From positions 1-64,000 of the forward strand of contig NZ_JODY01000034.1 in NCBI RefSeq assembly GCF_000718015.1: a DNA stretch of 64,000 nt, read 5' to 3'. The position numbers and the translations under genes were made by a program. Shown here piece by piece: positions 52,870-61,618 of this stretch. The stretch is from Streptomyces catenulae. Its GTDB lineage: Bacteria; Actinomycetota; Actinomycetes; Streptomycetales; Streptomycetaceae. Below the pieces are notes generated by a model. The model made no database searches. It was not told the origin of the DNA and worked only from the letters and a program-made list of their open reading frames with translations. Each line of letters starts with the position of its first letter. Within the stretch, counting starts at the first letter, position 1.

Positions 52870-54018
52870 TCAGCGCTCCAGGAAGGCGAACAGCTCTTCC
52901 CAGCGGCGGGTGATGCGGTCGGTGGAGTAGCGCTGGACGTTCTCCCGGGCGGCGGTGCCGAGCCGGTCGCGCAGCTCCTGATCGGTCAGCAGGGTCTCCA
53001 GATGGGCGGCGAGTTCGTTGATGTTGCCGGGCCGGGCGAGCAGTCCGTCCTCGCCGTCGGTGACGATCTCGTGGACGCCGGGCGCGCAGTCGAACGCCGC
53101 GCACGGCACCGCCGCGGCCATCGCCTCCATCAGCGACAGCGGGAAGCCCTCGGCGCGCGAGGACTGGGCGAAGACCGCGGCGCCGCGCAGCGCCTCCGGG
53201 ACGTCGTCGGTGCGGCCCATGAACTCCACCGACCGCTCCAGGCCCAGCGCCTCCCGCTGCTTGAGCAGCAGCTCCTCGTCCTCGCCGGAGCCGTAGATCC
53301 GCAGCAGCCAGTCCGGGTGGCGGGGGGCGACCAGCGCCCAGGTGTCGAGGAGCAGGTCGACGCCCTTCTCGTCGGAGAGCCGCCCGATGCTGGCGACGAC
53401 CTTCTCCGTACGGGCCGAGGGGACCTCCGGCATGACCGGCAGCGGGTTCGGCATGAAGTCGGCGTTGTCCATACCGGCCCGGATCCACAGGTCGGCGTCC
53501 TCGCGGGTGAGGGCGAGGAGCCGGTCGACGCCCTCGTAGTAGCGCTTGACACGGGCGAAGCGGGAGGAGGCGCGGCAGGCGGTGAACGACTCGTGGGTCA
53601 TGCCGATCACCGGCATCCCGGCGGTGTCGGCGAGCGTCACCCACTCCATCGCCCACACCTGGGTGCAGATGACGACGCCGCCGGGGCGGGCGGTGGCGAA
53701 GCGGGCGGAGAGCCGGTCGGCGGCCTCCCGCATCCCGGCGTCCTTCACCGCGCGGCGGCGCCGCTCGGCGAGGTTGAGCTTCCCCTTGACGCCGCGCGCC
53801 GGGCCGACCTTCGGCGGGTGCTCGGCGTAGAGGGTCTCGGTGGGGTAGGGCAGTTCGCCCAGGTCGGCGCGGACTTCCGGGGCCGCTGGGACGATGCCGA
53901 CGATGTGCGGCCGGTGGCCGCGCTCGGCGAAGAGCCGGGCCATCTGGTGGGTCCAGGTGGTCACCCCGCCCGTCTCGTCGACGTTGTTGCAGACGAAGTA
54001 GATGTCGCGGCCGGTCAC
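52870..54018 (-). CDS. GT4 family glycosyltransferase
   Basis: This 382-aa retaining GT-B enzyme starts with NNVDETGGVTTWTHQMARLFAERGH, has the donor-site segment GRLSDEKGVDLLLDTWAL and the E-x7-E motif EGFPLSLMEAM (about 290-300). It adds a sugar to a lipid- or polymer-linked acceptor in the cytoplasm. The GTG at 54018 overlaps the TGA of the upstream GT2-TagF gene (GTGA), so the two are translationally coupled and probably work on the same substrate. Confidence 0.9.
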   Translation of the reverse strand: MTGRDIYFVCNNVDETGGVTTWTHQMARLFAERGHRPHIVGIVPAAPEVRADLGELPYPTETLYAEHPPKVGPARGVKGKLNLAERRRRAVKDAGMREAADRLSARFATARPGGVVICTQVWAMEWVTLADTAGMPVIGMTHESFTACRASSRFARVKRYYEGVDRLLALTREDADLWIRAGMDNADFMPNPLPVMPEVPSARTEKVVASIGRLSDEKGVDLLLDTWALVAPRHPDWLLRIYGSGEDEELLLKQREALGLERSVEFMGRTDDVPEALRGAAVFAQSSRAEGFPLSLMEAMAAAVPCAAFDCAPGVHEIVTDGEDGLLARPGNINELAAHLETLLTDQELRDRLGTAARENVQRYSTDRITRRWEELFAFLER

Positions 54019-56897
54019 TTGGCGTCTCCTTCGCGCTCCGCGGTGCCGAAGAACCGGTCGACGACGCGGCGGGCCGCGTCCCCCCGGTCGTACTCGCCGT
54101 AGGCGGCGGTGAACCGCTGCCGGGCCTCGCGGTGTTCGGCGTCCGCGGACTTGAGGTGGTCGAGGGCGTCGAAGAGGGCGTCCTCGGTCTCGACGAACGG
54201 GCCGGGGGCAGTGGCCTTGAGGTCGAAGTAGGTGCCGCGTGCCTCGTTGGCGTACTCGTCGTAGTCGTGGGCGTAGAAGACCATCGGCCGGTCGAGGAGG
54301 GCGTAGTCGAACATCACCGAGGAGTAGTCGGTGATGAGGCCGTCGGCCAGCTCCATCAGCGGGGTGATGTCGTGGTGGCCGGTGACGTCGATGACGGTGC
54401 CGCGGACGGACGGCGGCAGCACCACGTGGTTGAGGTAGTGCGAGCGGATCAGCAGGACGTAGCGGTCGCCGAAGCGGGCGGCGAACTCGTCGACGTCGAA
54501 GGGCAGCTCGAAGCCCTTGACCTTGCCGTTCTCGGCGGCGCGGAAGGTCGGCGCGTAGAGCAGGACCGTCCTGTCGGCGGGGATGCCGAGGTCGGCGGCG
54601 AGCGGGCCGCGGGTGCGGGTCCCGGACTCCTCCTCGGCGCGGCGGGCGGCGACCAGCGCGTCGTTGCGCGGGTAGCCGGTGCGCAGCAGCACCTCGGGGC
54701 GGAGCCGGAAGGCGCGGGCGAGGGTGCGCTCGTCGTGCTCGGAGCGGATCAGGAAGTGGTCGAAGCGGTCGAGGACCTCCTGGTAGGCATCCTTCGCGGC
54801 GCGCGGCTGGAGCCGCAGCCGGGGCTCGTCGAAGCCCATCCGCTTGAGCGCGGAGCCGTGCCAGGTCTGGATGTAGGTGGTCTCGGGGCGCTTGCCGAGC
54901 TTGAGCGGGAAGCCCTGGTTGTCGATCCAGAACTCCGCCTGGGCCAGCGCCCGCAGGTACTGCCAGCTCCAGCGCTTGACGAGGGTGGCGTCCTCGGGGA
55001 AGCCGTCGGGCTTCTTCCCGGCGTAGCTCCACACCGCCTCGCACTCGATGCCCCGGCGGCGCATCTCCTCGTAGATCGCGCGGGGGCTGTCGCTGTACTG
55101 CTTGCCGAGGTGGCTCTCGAAGACGACGAGGCCCTTGCGGAGCGGGAGTTTGGTGAACACCTCCTCGTAGACGCGGAGCTTGGTCTCGCCGGAGTTCAGC
55201 TCCCGCTTGGCCTTACGTGCCTTGCGGATGCCGGTCTTGGCGAGGGCGGCGGCGGGGCTGCGCAGCGCCTCGCCGAGCAGCTTCTGCGTCCCGCGGCTGG
55301 CGCGGCTCTCGGCGCGCAGTACGAAGGTGAGGTGGCCGCGCTTGGAGGAGGCGGGCTCGATGCGGTCGGAGACCAGGCGGGTCAGCCGGGGGCGGACGCG
55401 CAGGGCGTGCGCCGCGTCGAGGTCGACGCCGCCGACGGTCAGCCGGGTGCGGGTCAGCTCGCCGTCGGCGTCCAGGATCAGCCGGACGTCCCAGACCGCG
55501 TCGATCACGCCGAGCGGGCGCAGCTTGCGGGCGAGGTCCAGCTCCGCGTCCCAGACGATCCGGTCGCCGTCCAGCCGCAGGGAGCGCAGCGGGAAGGAGA
55601 AAGTCTGCAGGCTGCGGCGGCGGGCCTTCAGCTCGATCCGGCCGCGCAGCGGGGTGGCCGGGGTGACCGCGCCGAGCGGGTTGACGACCGCGCCGGACAG
55701 CTCGACGGTGCCGCGACCGTCGTCGGTGTAGCCGGTGAGCTGGTTGCGGAGGAAGAGCTTGCCGAGCGGGCGGGTGTGGTACCCGGCGTCGGTGACGTCG
55801 AGGACCCGGCGGCCCTCGGGGTCGTCGAGGTGGTGGTCGGTCCAGTAGACCCGGCCGTCACGTTCGGTGAGCGGGGTGGAGAGCTTGTCGCGGTTGATGA
55901 GGGTGTCGACCGCGGGCATCAGCGCCGGCCAGTCCTCCTTGCCGAGGAGGTAGGCGCAGATGGCCTGTATCGGCTGGACGCGCTCGTACGCCTCGGGGGC
56001 GATCCCGGCGAGGTAGCCGTTGGCCATCCCGGCGAATTCGCGGCGGTAGCCCTCGTCGAGCAGCGGCAGGTCCCGCAGGTGCAGGACGAGGTCGTGCTTG
56101 AGGAATTTGACGTCCTTGTGGAACTTCAGGTCGTCCAGACCCTCGGCGGCGAGGAGTTCGTCGACGCGCCGGTGGATTTCCATGCGGTGCGCGAAGTTGG
56201 CGATTTCATGGCGCCGGTTGCTGATCGATTTCGTGGCCGCCTTCTCGAAGACGTTCCAGAAGTAGACGTGATTGGGGATCAGCGTGATGCGGCGGGCGGC
56301 GACGTATGCCTGCGCGGAGAAGAGCAGGTCCTCGTAGTGGATGCCGACGGGGAATTCCAGTCCGGCTTCGCGGAGGAATTCCCGGCGGTAGCACTTGTTG
56401 GTCGACAGCGTGTCGAAGACCAGCAGGTCGGGGAGTTCGGAGATCGATTCGAGGGTGCGGGTGCGGTCGTAGAGCCACGGGTACCACTCGACGGTCTTCT
56501 TGGTGCGGGTGTCGACATGGACCCGCACACACATGCCGGAGACCAGGTCGGCGCCGGTGCGCTCGGCGGCGTCGAGCATGTTGCGGCAGGCGTTGGGCTC
56601 CAGGACGTCGTCGCTGTCGAGGAACATCACGTAGTCGCCGCGGGCGTGTGCGACGCCGTGGTTGCGCGGGGCGCCGCAGCCGCCGCTGTTCTCCGGCAGC
56701 TGGAGCGCGCGGACCTTGCCGGGGTGGGCGGCGGCCAGCTCCTGCGCGACGGCGAACGATCTGTCCGTGCTGCAGTCGTCGACGATGACCACTTCGACAC
56801 CGTGCAGCGTCTGGTCCACGGCGGACCGGACGGCGGTCGGCAGTCGTTCTGCGTCGTTGTAGACGATCACGACTACGGAGACGTCAGGCACGGGCAC
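54015..56897 (-). CDS. GT2-TagF fusion (glycosyltransferase / CDP-glycerol glycerophosphotransferase)
   Basis: This 960-aa protein joins an intact GT2 domain (1-220: VSVVVIVYND, VDDCSTDRS, DSDDVLEP near residue 96, HYEDLLF) to a beta-rich middle and a TagF-like domain (about 600-960: SSHLGKQYSDSP-like entry, QTWHGSALKRMG near 681, IRSHY, ITDYSSVMFDYALLDRPM near 859). It should build a sugar-polyol phosphate polymer from activated precursors. The GTG at 56897 has gagg upstream; the ATG at 56930 and a GTG at 56891 are alternatives. It is divergent from the third fusion and coupled to the GT4 gene. Confidence 0.9.
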   Translation of the reverse strand: MPVPDVSVVVIVYNDAERLPTAVRSAVDQTLHGVEVVIVDDCSTDRSFAVAQELAAAHPGKVRALQLPENSGGCGAPRNHGVAHARGDYVMFLDSDDVLEPNACRNMLDAAERTGADLVSGMCVRVHVDTRTKKTVEWYPWLYDRTRTLESISELPDLLVFDTLSTNKCYRREFLREAGLEFPVGIHYEDLLFSAQAYVAARRITLIPNHVYFWNVFEKAATKSISNRRHEIANFAHRMEIHRRVDELLAAEGLDDLKFHKDVKFLKHDLVLHLRDLPLLDEGYRREFAGMANGYLAGIAPEAYERVQPIQAICAYLLGKEDWPALMPAVDTLINRDKLSTPLTERDGRVYWTDHHLDDPEGRRVLDVTDAGYHTRPLGKLFLRNQLTGYTDDGRGTVELSGAVVNPLGAVTPATPLRGRIELKARRRSLQTFSFPLRSLRLDGDRIVWDAELDLARKLRPLGVIDAVWDVRLILDADGELTRTRLTVGGVDLDAAHALRVRPRLTRLVSDRIEPASSKRGHLTFVLRAESRASRGTQKLLGEALRSPAAALAKTGIRKARKAKRELNSGETKLRVYEEVFTKLPLRKGLVVFESHLGKQYSDSPRAIYEEMRRRGIECEAVWSYAGKKPDGFPEDATLVKRWSWQYLRALAQAEFWIDNQGFPLKLGKRPETTYIQTWHGSALKRMGFDEPRLRLQPRAAKDAYQEVLDRFDHFLIRSEHDERTLARAFRLRPEVLLRTGYPRNDALVAARRAEEESGTRTRGPLAADLGIPADRTVLLYAPTFRAAENGKVKGFELPFDVDEFAARFGDRYVLLIRSHYLNHVVLPPSVRGTVIDVTGHHDITPLMELADGLITDYSSVMFDYALLDRPMVFYAHDYDEYANEARGTYFDLKATAPGPFVETEDALFDALDHLKSADAEHREARQRFTAAYGEYDRGDAARRVVDRFFGTAEREGDAK

Positions 56898-57401
56898 CCC
56901 TATCCTCTGTTTCCTTGCCGTACGAGCCATCAAAACTACCGCGCCGAGCCGCTCGCACCGTGGCTTACGGGACGGGCAACGGCGGTAATTCCTACGGTTA
57001 TTCGTGCGCCGAACCACCCGTCCGTGGCATGGACCACGGGCGGGTCGCCCCGCGGCGGCGGCGCCCGGCGGACGGACCGCGGTGCGCTCCGGACGTCCCG
57101 GCGCCTCCCCTGTGTAGAGGCGCGCCGCCCCGGTCCGGTTCCGCCGCCCACCGTGAGGTGGCCCACGCGCGCGGGCGCCCGTACGCGTACAGGCGGGGCG
57201 TTCGGGGACTACGGACGGTGGTTGCGGGAAACTGGCGACATGCCCGTCCTTGGCCCGATATGTAACGAGGGCCACAGAACTTTCCGGTAACGGGCGGCAA
57301 CCCTTTCCGGTGAACTCCAGTCATATAACTGGCGCAGATATGCCTTCCGTAGGGATTTTTCCCGCCGTCCGCGCTCGTTCGTCACGAGGAGTAGCCGTCA
57401 C
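56898..57401. promoter_or_regulatory. Divergent promoter region with palindrome and direct repeats
   Basis: The 504-bp gap between two GT2-TagF genes contains the 16-bp palindrome ccagt-catata-actgg (57317-57332), symmetric apart from its centre, and a direct repeat of ctttccggt at 57280 and 57303. An A+T-rich segment at 57255-57370 fits the rightward promoter. The open frames through it look like non-coding extensions. Confidence 0.45.
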
Positions 57402-59714
57402 ATGTCCGAGGCCGTCACCGGTTCCGCACCCCGCTTCAGCGTCATCGTGCCCGTGTACAAGGTCCAGGGTTACCTGCGGGAATGCCTGGACTCGGTGCTG
57501 ACGCAGGACTTCACCGACTTCGAGGTGATCGCGGTCGACGACCGGTCACCCGACGGCTGCGGCGCGATCCTGGACGAGTACGCCGCCCGCGATCCGCGGG
57601 TGCGGGCCGTGCACCACACGGAGAACGGCGGCATCGGCCGGGCCCGCAACACTGGCGTGGAGCAGGCGCGCGGCGACTACCTGCTCTTCCTCGACAGCGA
57701 CGACACCTACGCACCCGGCTCGCTGCGGGCGATGGCCGACCGCCTGGAGCAGACCGCGGACCCGGAGATCCTGCTCTTCGACCACGTCCGTACGTACTGG
57801 TGGGACAAGGTCCAGCCGAGCGCCAGCGGGGAGCTGCTGGCGCAGACGGGCACCGAGACGTTCCGCCCGGCCGACCGGCTGGAGTTCCTCAACCTCTTCG
57901 CGGTCGTCTGGAACCGCGCCTTCCGCCGCGACTTCTTCACCGGCAACGGCTTCGCCTTCACCGACGGCGTCTACGAGGACGCGCTCATGGTCTACACGAC
58001 CATGCTGACCGCCGAGACCGCAGGCTGCCTGGACCAGGTCTGTGTGGAGTACCGCCAGCGCCGCCAGGGCAACTCCATGAAGACGCCGGGGCGCACCCAC
58101 TTCACGATCTTCGCGCAGTACCGCCGCCTCTTCGCCTTCCTCGACACCCGCCCGGACCTCGACCGCGTCCGCCCGCTGATGTTCGAGCGGATGGTCAGCC
58201 ACTTCCTCTTCACCTTCGCCCGCGACAACCGCGTCACCCCCGCCGACCGCCCGGAGTTCTTCCACCGCGCCGCCGCGATGTACCGGCAGCTGGAGCCCGC
58301 CGGTTTCGTGGTGCCGCCCGGCATCGACGGTGCGAAGTACCAGGCGCTGCGGCGCGGCTCGTACCAGGCGTTCCAGGCGCTGAAGCTGGTCAACGGCGCG
58401 CGGATCGCCGGGCGCGACCGGCTGCGGAAGACCCGCCGCACCCTGGGCAAGCAGGCGTTCCACCGCTTCTACCAGCTCCAGCTGCGCCGCCCGGTCGACG
58501 AGCACCTCGCGGTCTACTCCGCGTACTGGAACCGCACGCCCGCCTGCAACCCGCTCGCCGTCTACGAGAAGGCGAAGGAGCTGGCGCCGCAGGTGCACGG
58601 TGTCTGGGTGATCCGTAAGGGCATGGAGGACACCGTCCCCGCCGGGGTGGACTTCGTGGTCGCGAACTCCCCGCGCTACTGGGAGGTGATGGCCCGGGCC
58701 AAGTACCTGATCAACAACGTCAACTTCGCCGGGGAGATCGTCAAGCGCCCCGAGCAGGTGCACCTCCAGACCCACCACGGCACGCCGCTGAAGCGGATGG
58801 GCATCGACCAGCAGAAGTACCCGGCCGCCGCCAAGGGCATGTCCATGCGCAAGCTCCTGGAGCGCGCCGACCGCTGGGACCTCTCCCTCACCTCCAACCA
58901 GCACTCCGCCGAGCAGTGGGAGCGGGTCTACCCGTGCGCCTTCCGCTCGCTCGACGCCGGTTACCCGCGCAACGACGTCTTCTACCGCGCCACCGCCGAG
59001 GACGTCCTCGCGATCCGCGAACGCCTGGGCATCGCCCCCGGCCGCACCGCGGTCCTCTACGCGCCGACGGTCCGCGACTACCAGGCCGGTTACGTCCCGC
59101 GGATGGACCTGGAGCGCGTCACCCGCGAGCTGGGCGACGACGTCGTCCTGCTGGTGCGCACCCACTACTTCTACGGCGCGGACCCCCGCCTCGCGGAACT
59201 CCAGGAGCGCGGCGCGCTGATCGACGTCTCCACGTACCCGGTCGTCGAGGACCTCTGCCTGGCCGCCGACGCGCTGATCACGGACTACTCGTCGATCATG
59301 TTCGACTACGCCAACCTGGACCGGCCGATCATCACCTACGCCGACGACTGGGACGTCTACGTCCGCTCCCGCGGCGTCACCTTCGACCTGCTCTCCGGCG
59401 AGAGGGGCGAGACGCCCGGCGTGGTCGCCACCGACGAGGACGAGCTGATCGAGGCGTTCCGCAGCGGTCGCTGGGACGGCGCGGAGGCCACCGCGCTGCG
59501 CACCGCCTTCCGCGCCCGCTTCTGCCAGTGGGACGACGGCCACGCCGCGGAGCGCGTGGTGCGCGCGCTCTTCCTGGGCCAGCAGGCGGCACCGGCGCCG
59601 CTGCCGCTCGACGGGCGCACGGTGGCACCGTCGCCGCGGGAGGCGGCCGCGGCGACGGCGCCGGTCACCGTGGCGGCCGAGGTCCCCGCCGAGGACGTAC
59701 AGCTGGCCGGCTGA
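57402..59714 (+). CDS. Compact GT2-TagF fusion
   Basis: This 770-aa protein has an intact GT2 domain (1-230: FSVIVPVYKVQGYL, VDDRSPDG, DSDDTYAPG near residue 97, YEDALMVY) joined without the beta-rich middle to a TagF-like domain (about 365-735). The TagF motif reads QTHHGTPLKRMG rather than QTWHG, followed by VRTHY and ITDYSSIMFDYANLDRPI. A ~35-residue Ala/Pro tail ends it. It likely polymerises or primes a polyol-phosphate chain; the domain pair suggests alternating sugar and phosphate-polyol addition. ATG at 57402 with aggag upstream. Confidence 0.9.
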   Translation: MSEAVTGSAPRFSVIVPVYKVQGYLRECLDSVLTQDFTDFEVIAVDDRSPDGCGAILDEYAARDPRVRAVHHTENGGIGRARNTGVEQARGDYLLFLDSDDTYAPGSLRAMADRLEQTADPEILLFDHVRTYWWDKVQPSASGELLAQTGTETFRPADRLEFLNLFAVVWNRAFRRDFFTGNGFAFTDGVYEDALMVYTTMLTAETAGCLDQVCVEYRQRRQGNSMKTPGRTHFTIFAQYRRLFAFLDTRPDLDRVRPLMFERMVSHFLFTFARDNRVTPADRPEFFHRAAAMYRQLEPAGFVVPPGIDGAKYQALRRGSYQAFQALKLVNGARIAGRDRLRKTRRTLGKQAFHRFYQLQLRRPVDEHLAVYSAYWNRTPACNPLAVYEKAKELAPQVHGVWVIRKGMEDTVPAGVDFVVANSPRYWEVMARAKYLINNVNFAGEIVKRPEQVHLQTHHGTPLKRMGIDQQKYPAAAKGMSMRKLLERADRWDLSLTSNQHSAEQWERVYPCAFRSLDAGYPRNDVFYRATAEDVLAIRERLGIAPGRTAVLYAPTVRDYQAGYVPRMDLERVTRELGDDVVLLVRTHYFYGADPRLAELQERGALIDVSTYPVVEDLCLAADALITDYSSIMFDYANLDRPIITYADDWDVYVRSRGVTFDLLSGERGETPGVVATDEDELIEAFRSGRWDGAEATALRTAFRARFCQWDDGHAAERVVRALFLGQQAAPAPLPLDGRTVAPSPREAAAATAPVTVAAEVPAEDVQLAG

Positions 59715-59720
59715 GCCGCC

Positions 59721-59759
59721 GCGGCGGGAGGCGGCGGCCCGGCCGCTTCCTCCCGCCGC
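59721..59759. terminator. Terminator between the GT2-TagF and TetR genes
   Basis: gcggcgggagg (59721-59731) pairs with cctcccgccgc (59749-59759); a smaller GC stem sits in the loop. It is between converging stop codons. Confidence 0.6.
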
Positions 59760-59802
59760 CCAGCGCGCCCCCCGCCGCTACCTCCCGCCGCCCAGCGCGC
59801 CC
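59749..59802 (-). repeat. 22-bp duplication of the TetR gene tail
   Basis: A perfect 22-bp repeat occurs at 59749-59770 and 59781-59802. The second copy encodes the end of the TetR regulator; the first lies just beyond its stop codon. Confidence 0.85.
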
Positions 59803-60404
59803 GTCACCGCGTCCGCCAGCTCGTCCAGATAGCCGTCGGGCAGTTCGTCGCGGGCGACCACCAGCCGCCAGTACAGCGGCCCCGTCATCAGGTCCAGCGC
59901 CAGCCGCCCGTCGGCGTCCGCGGGGAGTTCGCCGCGCTCGACGGCGCGGGCCACCATCGCCGCCGCCATGCCCTCCTGGCTGTCGTGGAGCGCGGCCTTC
60001 AGCGCCTCCGCCAGCTCCGGGCTGCGCGCCGCCTCGGCCAGCAGATCCGGGATGATCTGCGAGGCCATCGGGTGGCGCAGCGCCCGCGCGGCCACCTCCA
60101 GGAGCATCCGCACATCGCCGCGGAGGGTGCCCGTGTCGGGCGTCGGCAGCCCCTCGGCGGCCAGCGCGGAGACCACGTCCAGCACCAGATGGAGCTTGGA
60201 GCGCCAGCGCCGGTAGACGGCCGTCTTGCCGACCCCGGCCCGCCGCGCGATGCCCTCGATCGACATCCGGGCGAACCCCACCGCGGCCAGTTCCGCGAAG
60301 ACCGCGGCCCGGATCGCCGCGGTCTTGTCCTCCCGCAGCACGGCCGCCCCGGCCGGGGCCCGGCGTGCCGTCGCGGACGCGTTCTCGCTCCCGTTCTTTG
60401 CCAT
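59778..60404 (-). CDS. TetR-family transcriptional regulator
   Basis: This 208-aa protein has an HTH (AAVFAELAAVGFARMSIEGIARRAGVGKTAVYRRWRSK, about 32-70) and a TetR C-terminal ligand domain of the tetR_C_11 type (about 90-200). It is divergent from the TagG/TagH exporter genes with two palindromes between them, so it probably represses that exporter and itself. The ligand is unknown. ATG at 60404. Confidence 0.9.
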   Translation of the reverse strand: MAKNGSENASATARRAPAGAAVLREDKTAAIRAAVFAELAAVGFARMSIEGIARRAGVGKTAVYRRWRSKLHLVLDVVSALAAEGLPTPDTGTLRGDVRMLLEVAARALRHPMASQIIPDLLAEAARSPELAEALKAALHDSQEGMAAAMVARAVERGELPADADGRLALDLMTGPLYWRLVVARDELPDGYLDELADAVTGALGGGR

Positions 60405-60414
60405 GGCTTGAGCA

Positions 60415-60430
60415 TAGCGTCACGACGCTA
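60415..60430. promoter_or_regulatory. Candidate TetR operator 1
   Basis: TAGCGTC-ac-GACGCTA has perfect 7-bp arms and lies 11 bp upstream of the TetR start, positioned for autorepression. Confidence 0.6.
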
Positions 60431-60479
60431 CGGTTGCGTCTCGACGTCGCCTCGCCCTAGTCTCGCTCCGACGTCACGA

Positions 60480-60497
60480 CGGAACGGTCCCGTTCCG
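60480..60497. promoter_or_regulatory. Candidate operator 2 in the TetR/exporter gap
   Basis: CGGAACGG-tc-CCGTTCCG has perfect 8-bp arms and is flanked by gacgtc/gacgt elements. It lies 183 bp before the exporter permease. Its sequence differs from operator 1, so a second regulator is possible. Confidence 0.5.
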
Positions 60498-60679
60498 ACG
60501 TAGGCGCCGCGCCTGCCGTACGCCGACCCCGTACGGCACCCGGCGTCTCCGGCCCGGACCTCCCGATCCACCCGACCCTCCCCGCCGTCCGCCCCGCGCA
60601 CCCCGCGCGCCGGACCCCGTCGCCCCTCGGTGCGCACCGGACCCGCTCCGCGCCCGTCGGCCCGTACGAAAGCGGCCCC

Positions 60680-61618
60680 ATGCCCCAGACCCTCGCTCCC
60701 CCCGCACCGGCCGGACCGGACACCGCCCGGCTCCCCGGCCCCGGCGCCACGCCCGATCCGCACCTGCGTGAGCTGGCCGCGCGCCACGGGCTGACGCTCA
60801 GCGGCGCCCGCCCGGCCCTGCCGGAGTACTCCCGCCGGCTCTGGGCCCGGCGCCACTTCATCGGCACCTTCGCCACCGCCCGGCTCACCGCGCTCTACAC
60901 CACCGCGCGCCTGGGCCAGCTCTGGCAGGTGATGACGCCGCTGTTCAACGCCGGGGTCTACTACCTGATCTTCGGGATGCTGCTCCACACGGACCGCGGC
61001 ATCCCGGACTTCATCCCGTTCCTGTGCACCGGAATCTTCGTCTTCACCTTCACCCAGTCCACCGTGCTCGCCGGGACCCGCGCGGTCTCCGGCAGCCTCG
61101 GGCTGGTCCGCGCGCTGCACTTCCCGCGCGCCTGCCTGCCGATCGCGTACACCCTGATCCAGCTCCAGCAGCTGATCTTCTCGATGGGGGTGCTCGCCGC
61201 CATCGTGCTGCTCTGCGGGGTGCCGCTGACCTGGCACTGGCTGCTGATGATCCCGGCGCTGCTGCTCCAGTCCGTCTTCAACGCCGGACTCGCGATGGTC
61301 ATGGCCCGGATCGGCGCCCGCACCACCGACACCGCCCAGCTCATGCCGTTCATCCTGCGCACCTGGATGTACGTCTCGGGCGTCTTCTACAACCTCTCGG
61401 TCTTCACCCAGCACGCCCCCGCGTTCATCGCCGCCGCCCTGAACGCCAACCCCGCACTGATCTACATCGACCTGATGCGGTACGCCCTGATCGACTCCGT
61501 CCGCGCCTCCGCGCTCCCCGCCCACGTCTGGCCGATGGCCCTGGGCTGGGCGCTGCTCTCCGGCGCCGTCGGCTATGTCTTCTTCTGGAAGGCGGAGGAG
61601 GAGTACGGCCGTGGCTGA
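60680..61618 (+). CDS. ABC-2 type polysaccharide exporter permease (TagG-like)
   Basis: This 312-aa protein has a ~60-residue cytoplasmic lead, an amphipathic interface helix (RRHFIGTFATARLTALYTTA) and six transmembrane segments of the ABC-2 fold (MLLHTDRGIPDFIPFLCTGIF; GVLAAIVLLCGVPLTW; MALGWALLSGAVGYVFFW). With the next gene it forms a TagGH-type exporter that flips lipid-linked wall polymer to the outside. The ATG at 60680 has only a weak SD. The stop overlaps the ATPase start by 8 bp. Confidence 0.9.
   Translation: MPQTLAPPAPAGPDTARLPGPGATPDPHLRELAARHGLTLSGARPALPEYSRRLWARRHFIGTFATARLTALYTTARLGQLWQVMTPLFNAGVYYLIFGMLLHTDRGIPDFIPFLCTGIFVFTFTQSTVLAGTRAVSGSLGLVRALHFPRACLPIAYTLIQLQQLIFSMGVLAAIVLLCGVPLTWHWLLMIPALLLQSVFNAGLAMVMARIGARTTDTAQLMPFILRTWMYVSGVFYNLSVFTQHAPAFIAAALNANPALIYIDLMRYALIDSVRASALPAHVWPMALGWALLSGAVGYVFFWKAEEEYGRG

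Noticed and set aside
54132..57290. Long plus-strand open frame opposite a GT2-TagF gene
   Set aside because: No recognisable domain; the minus-strand protein has complete GT2 and TagF motifs.
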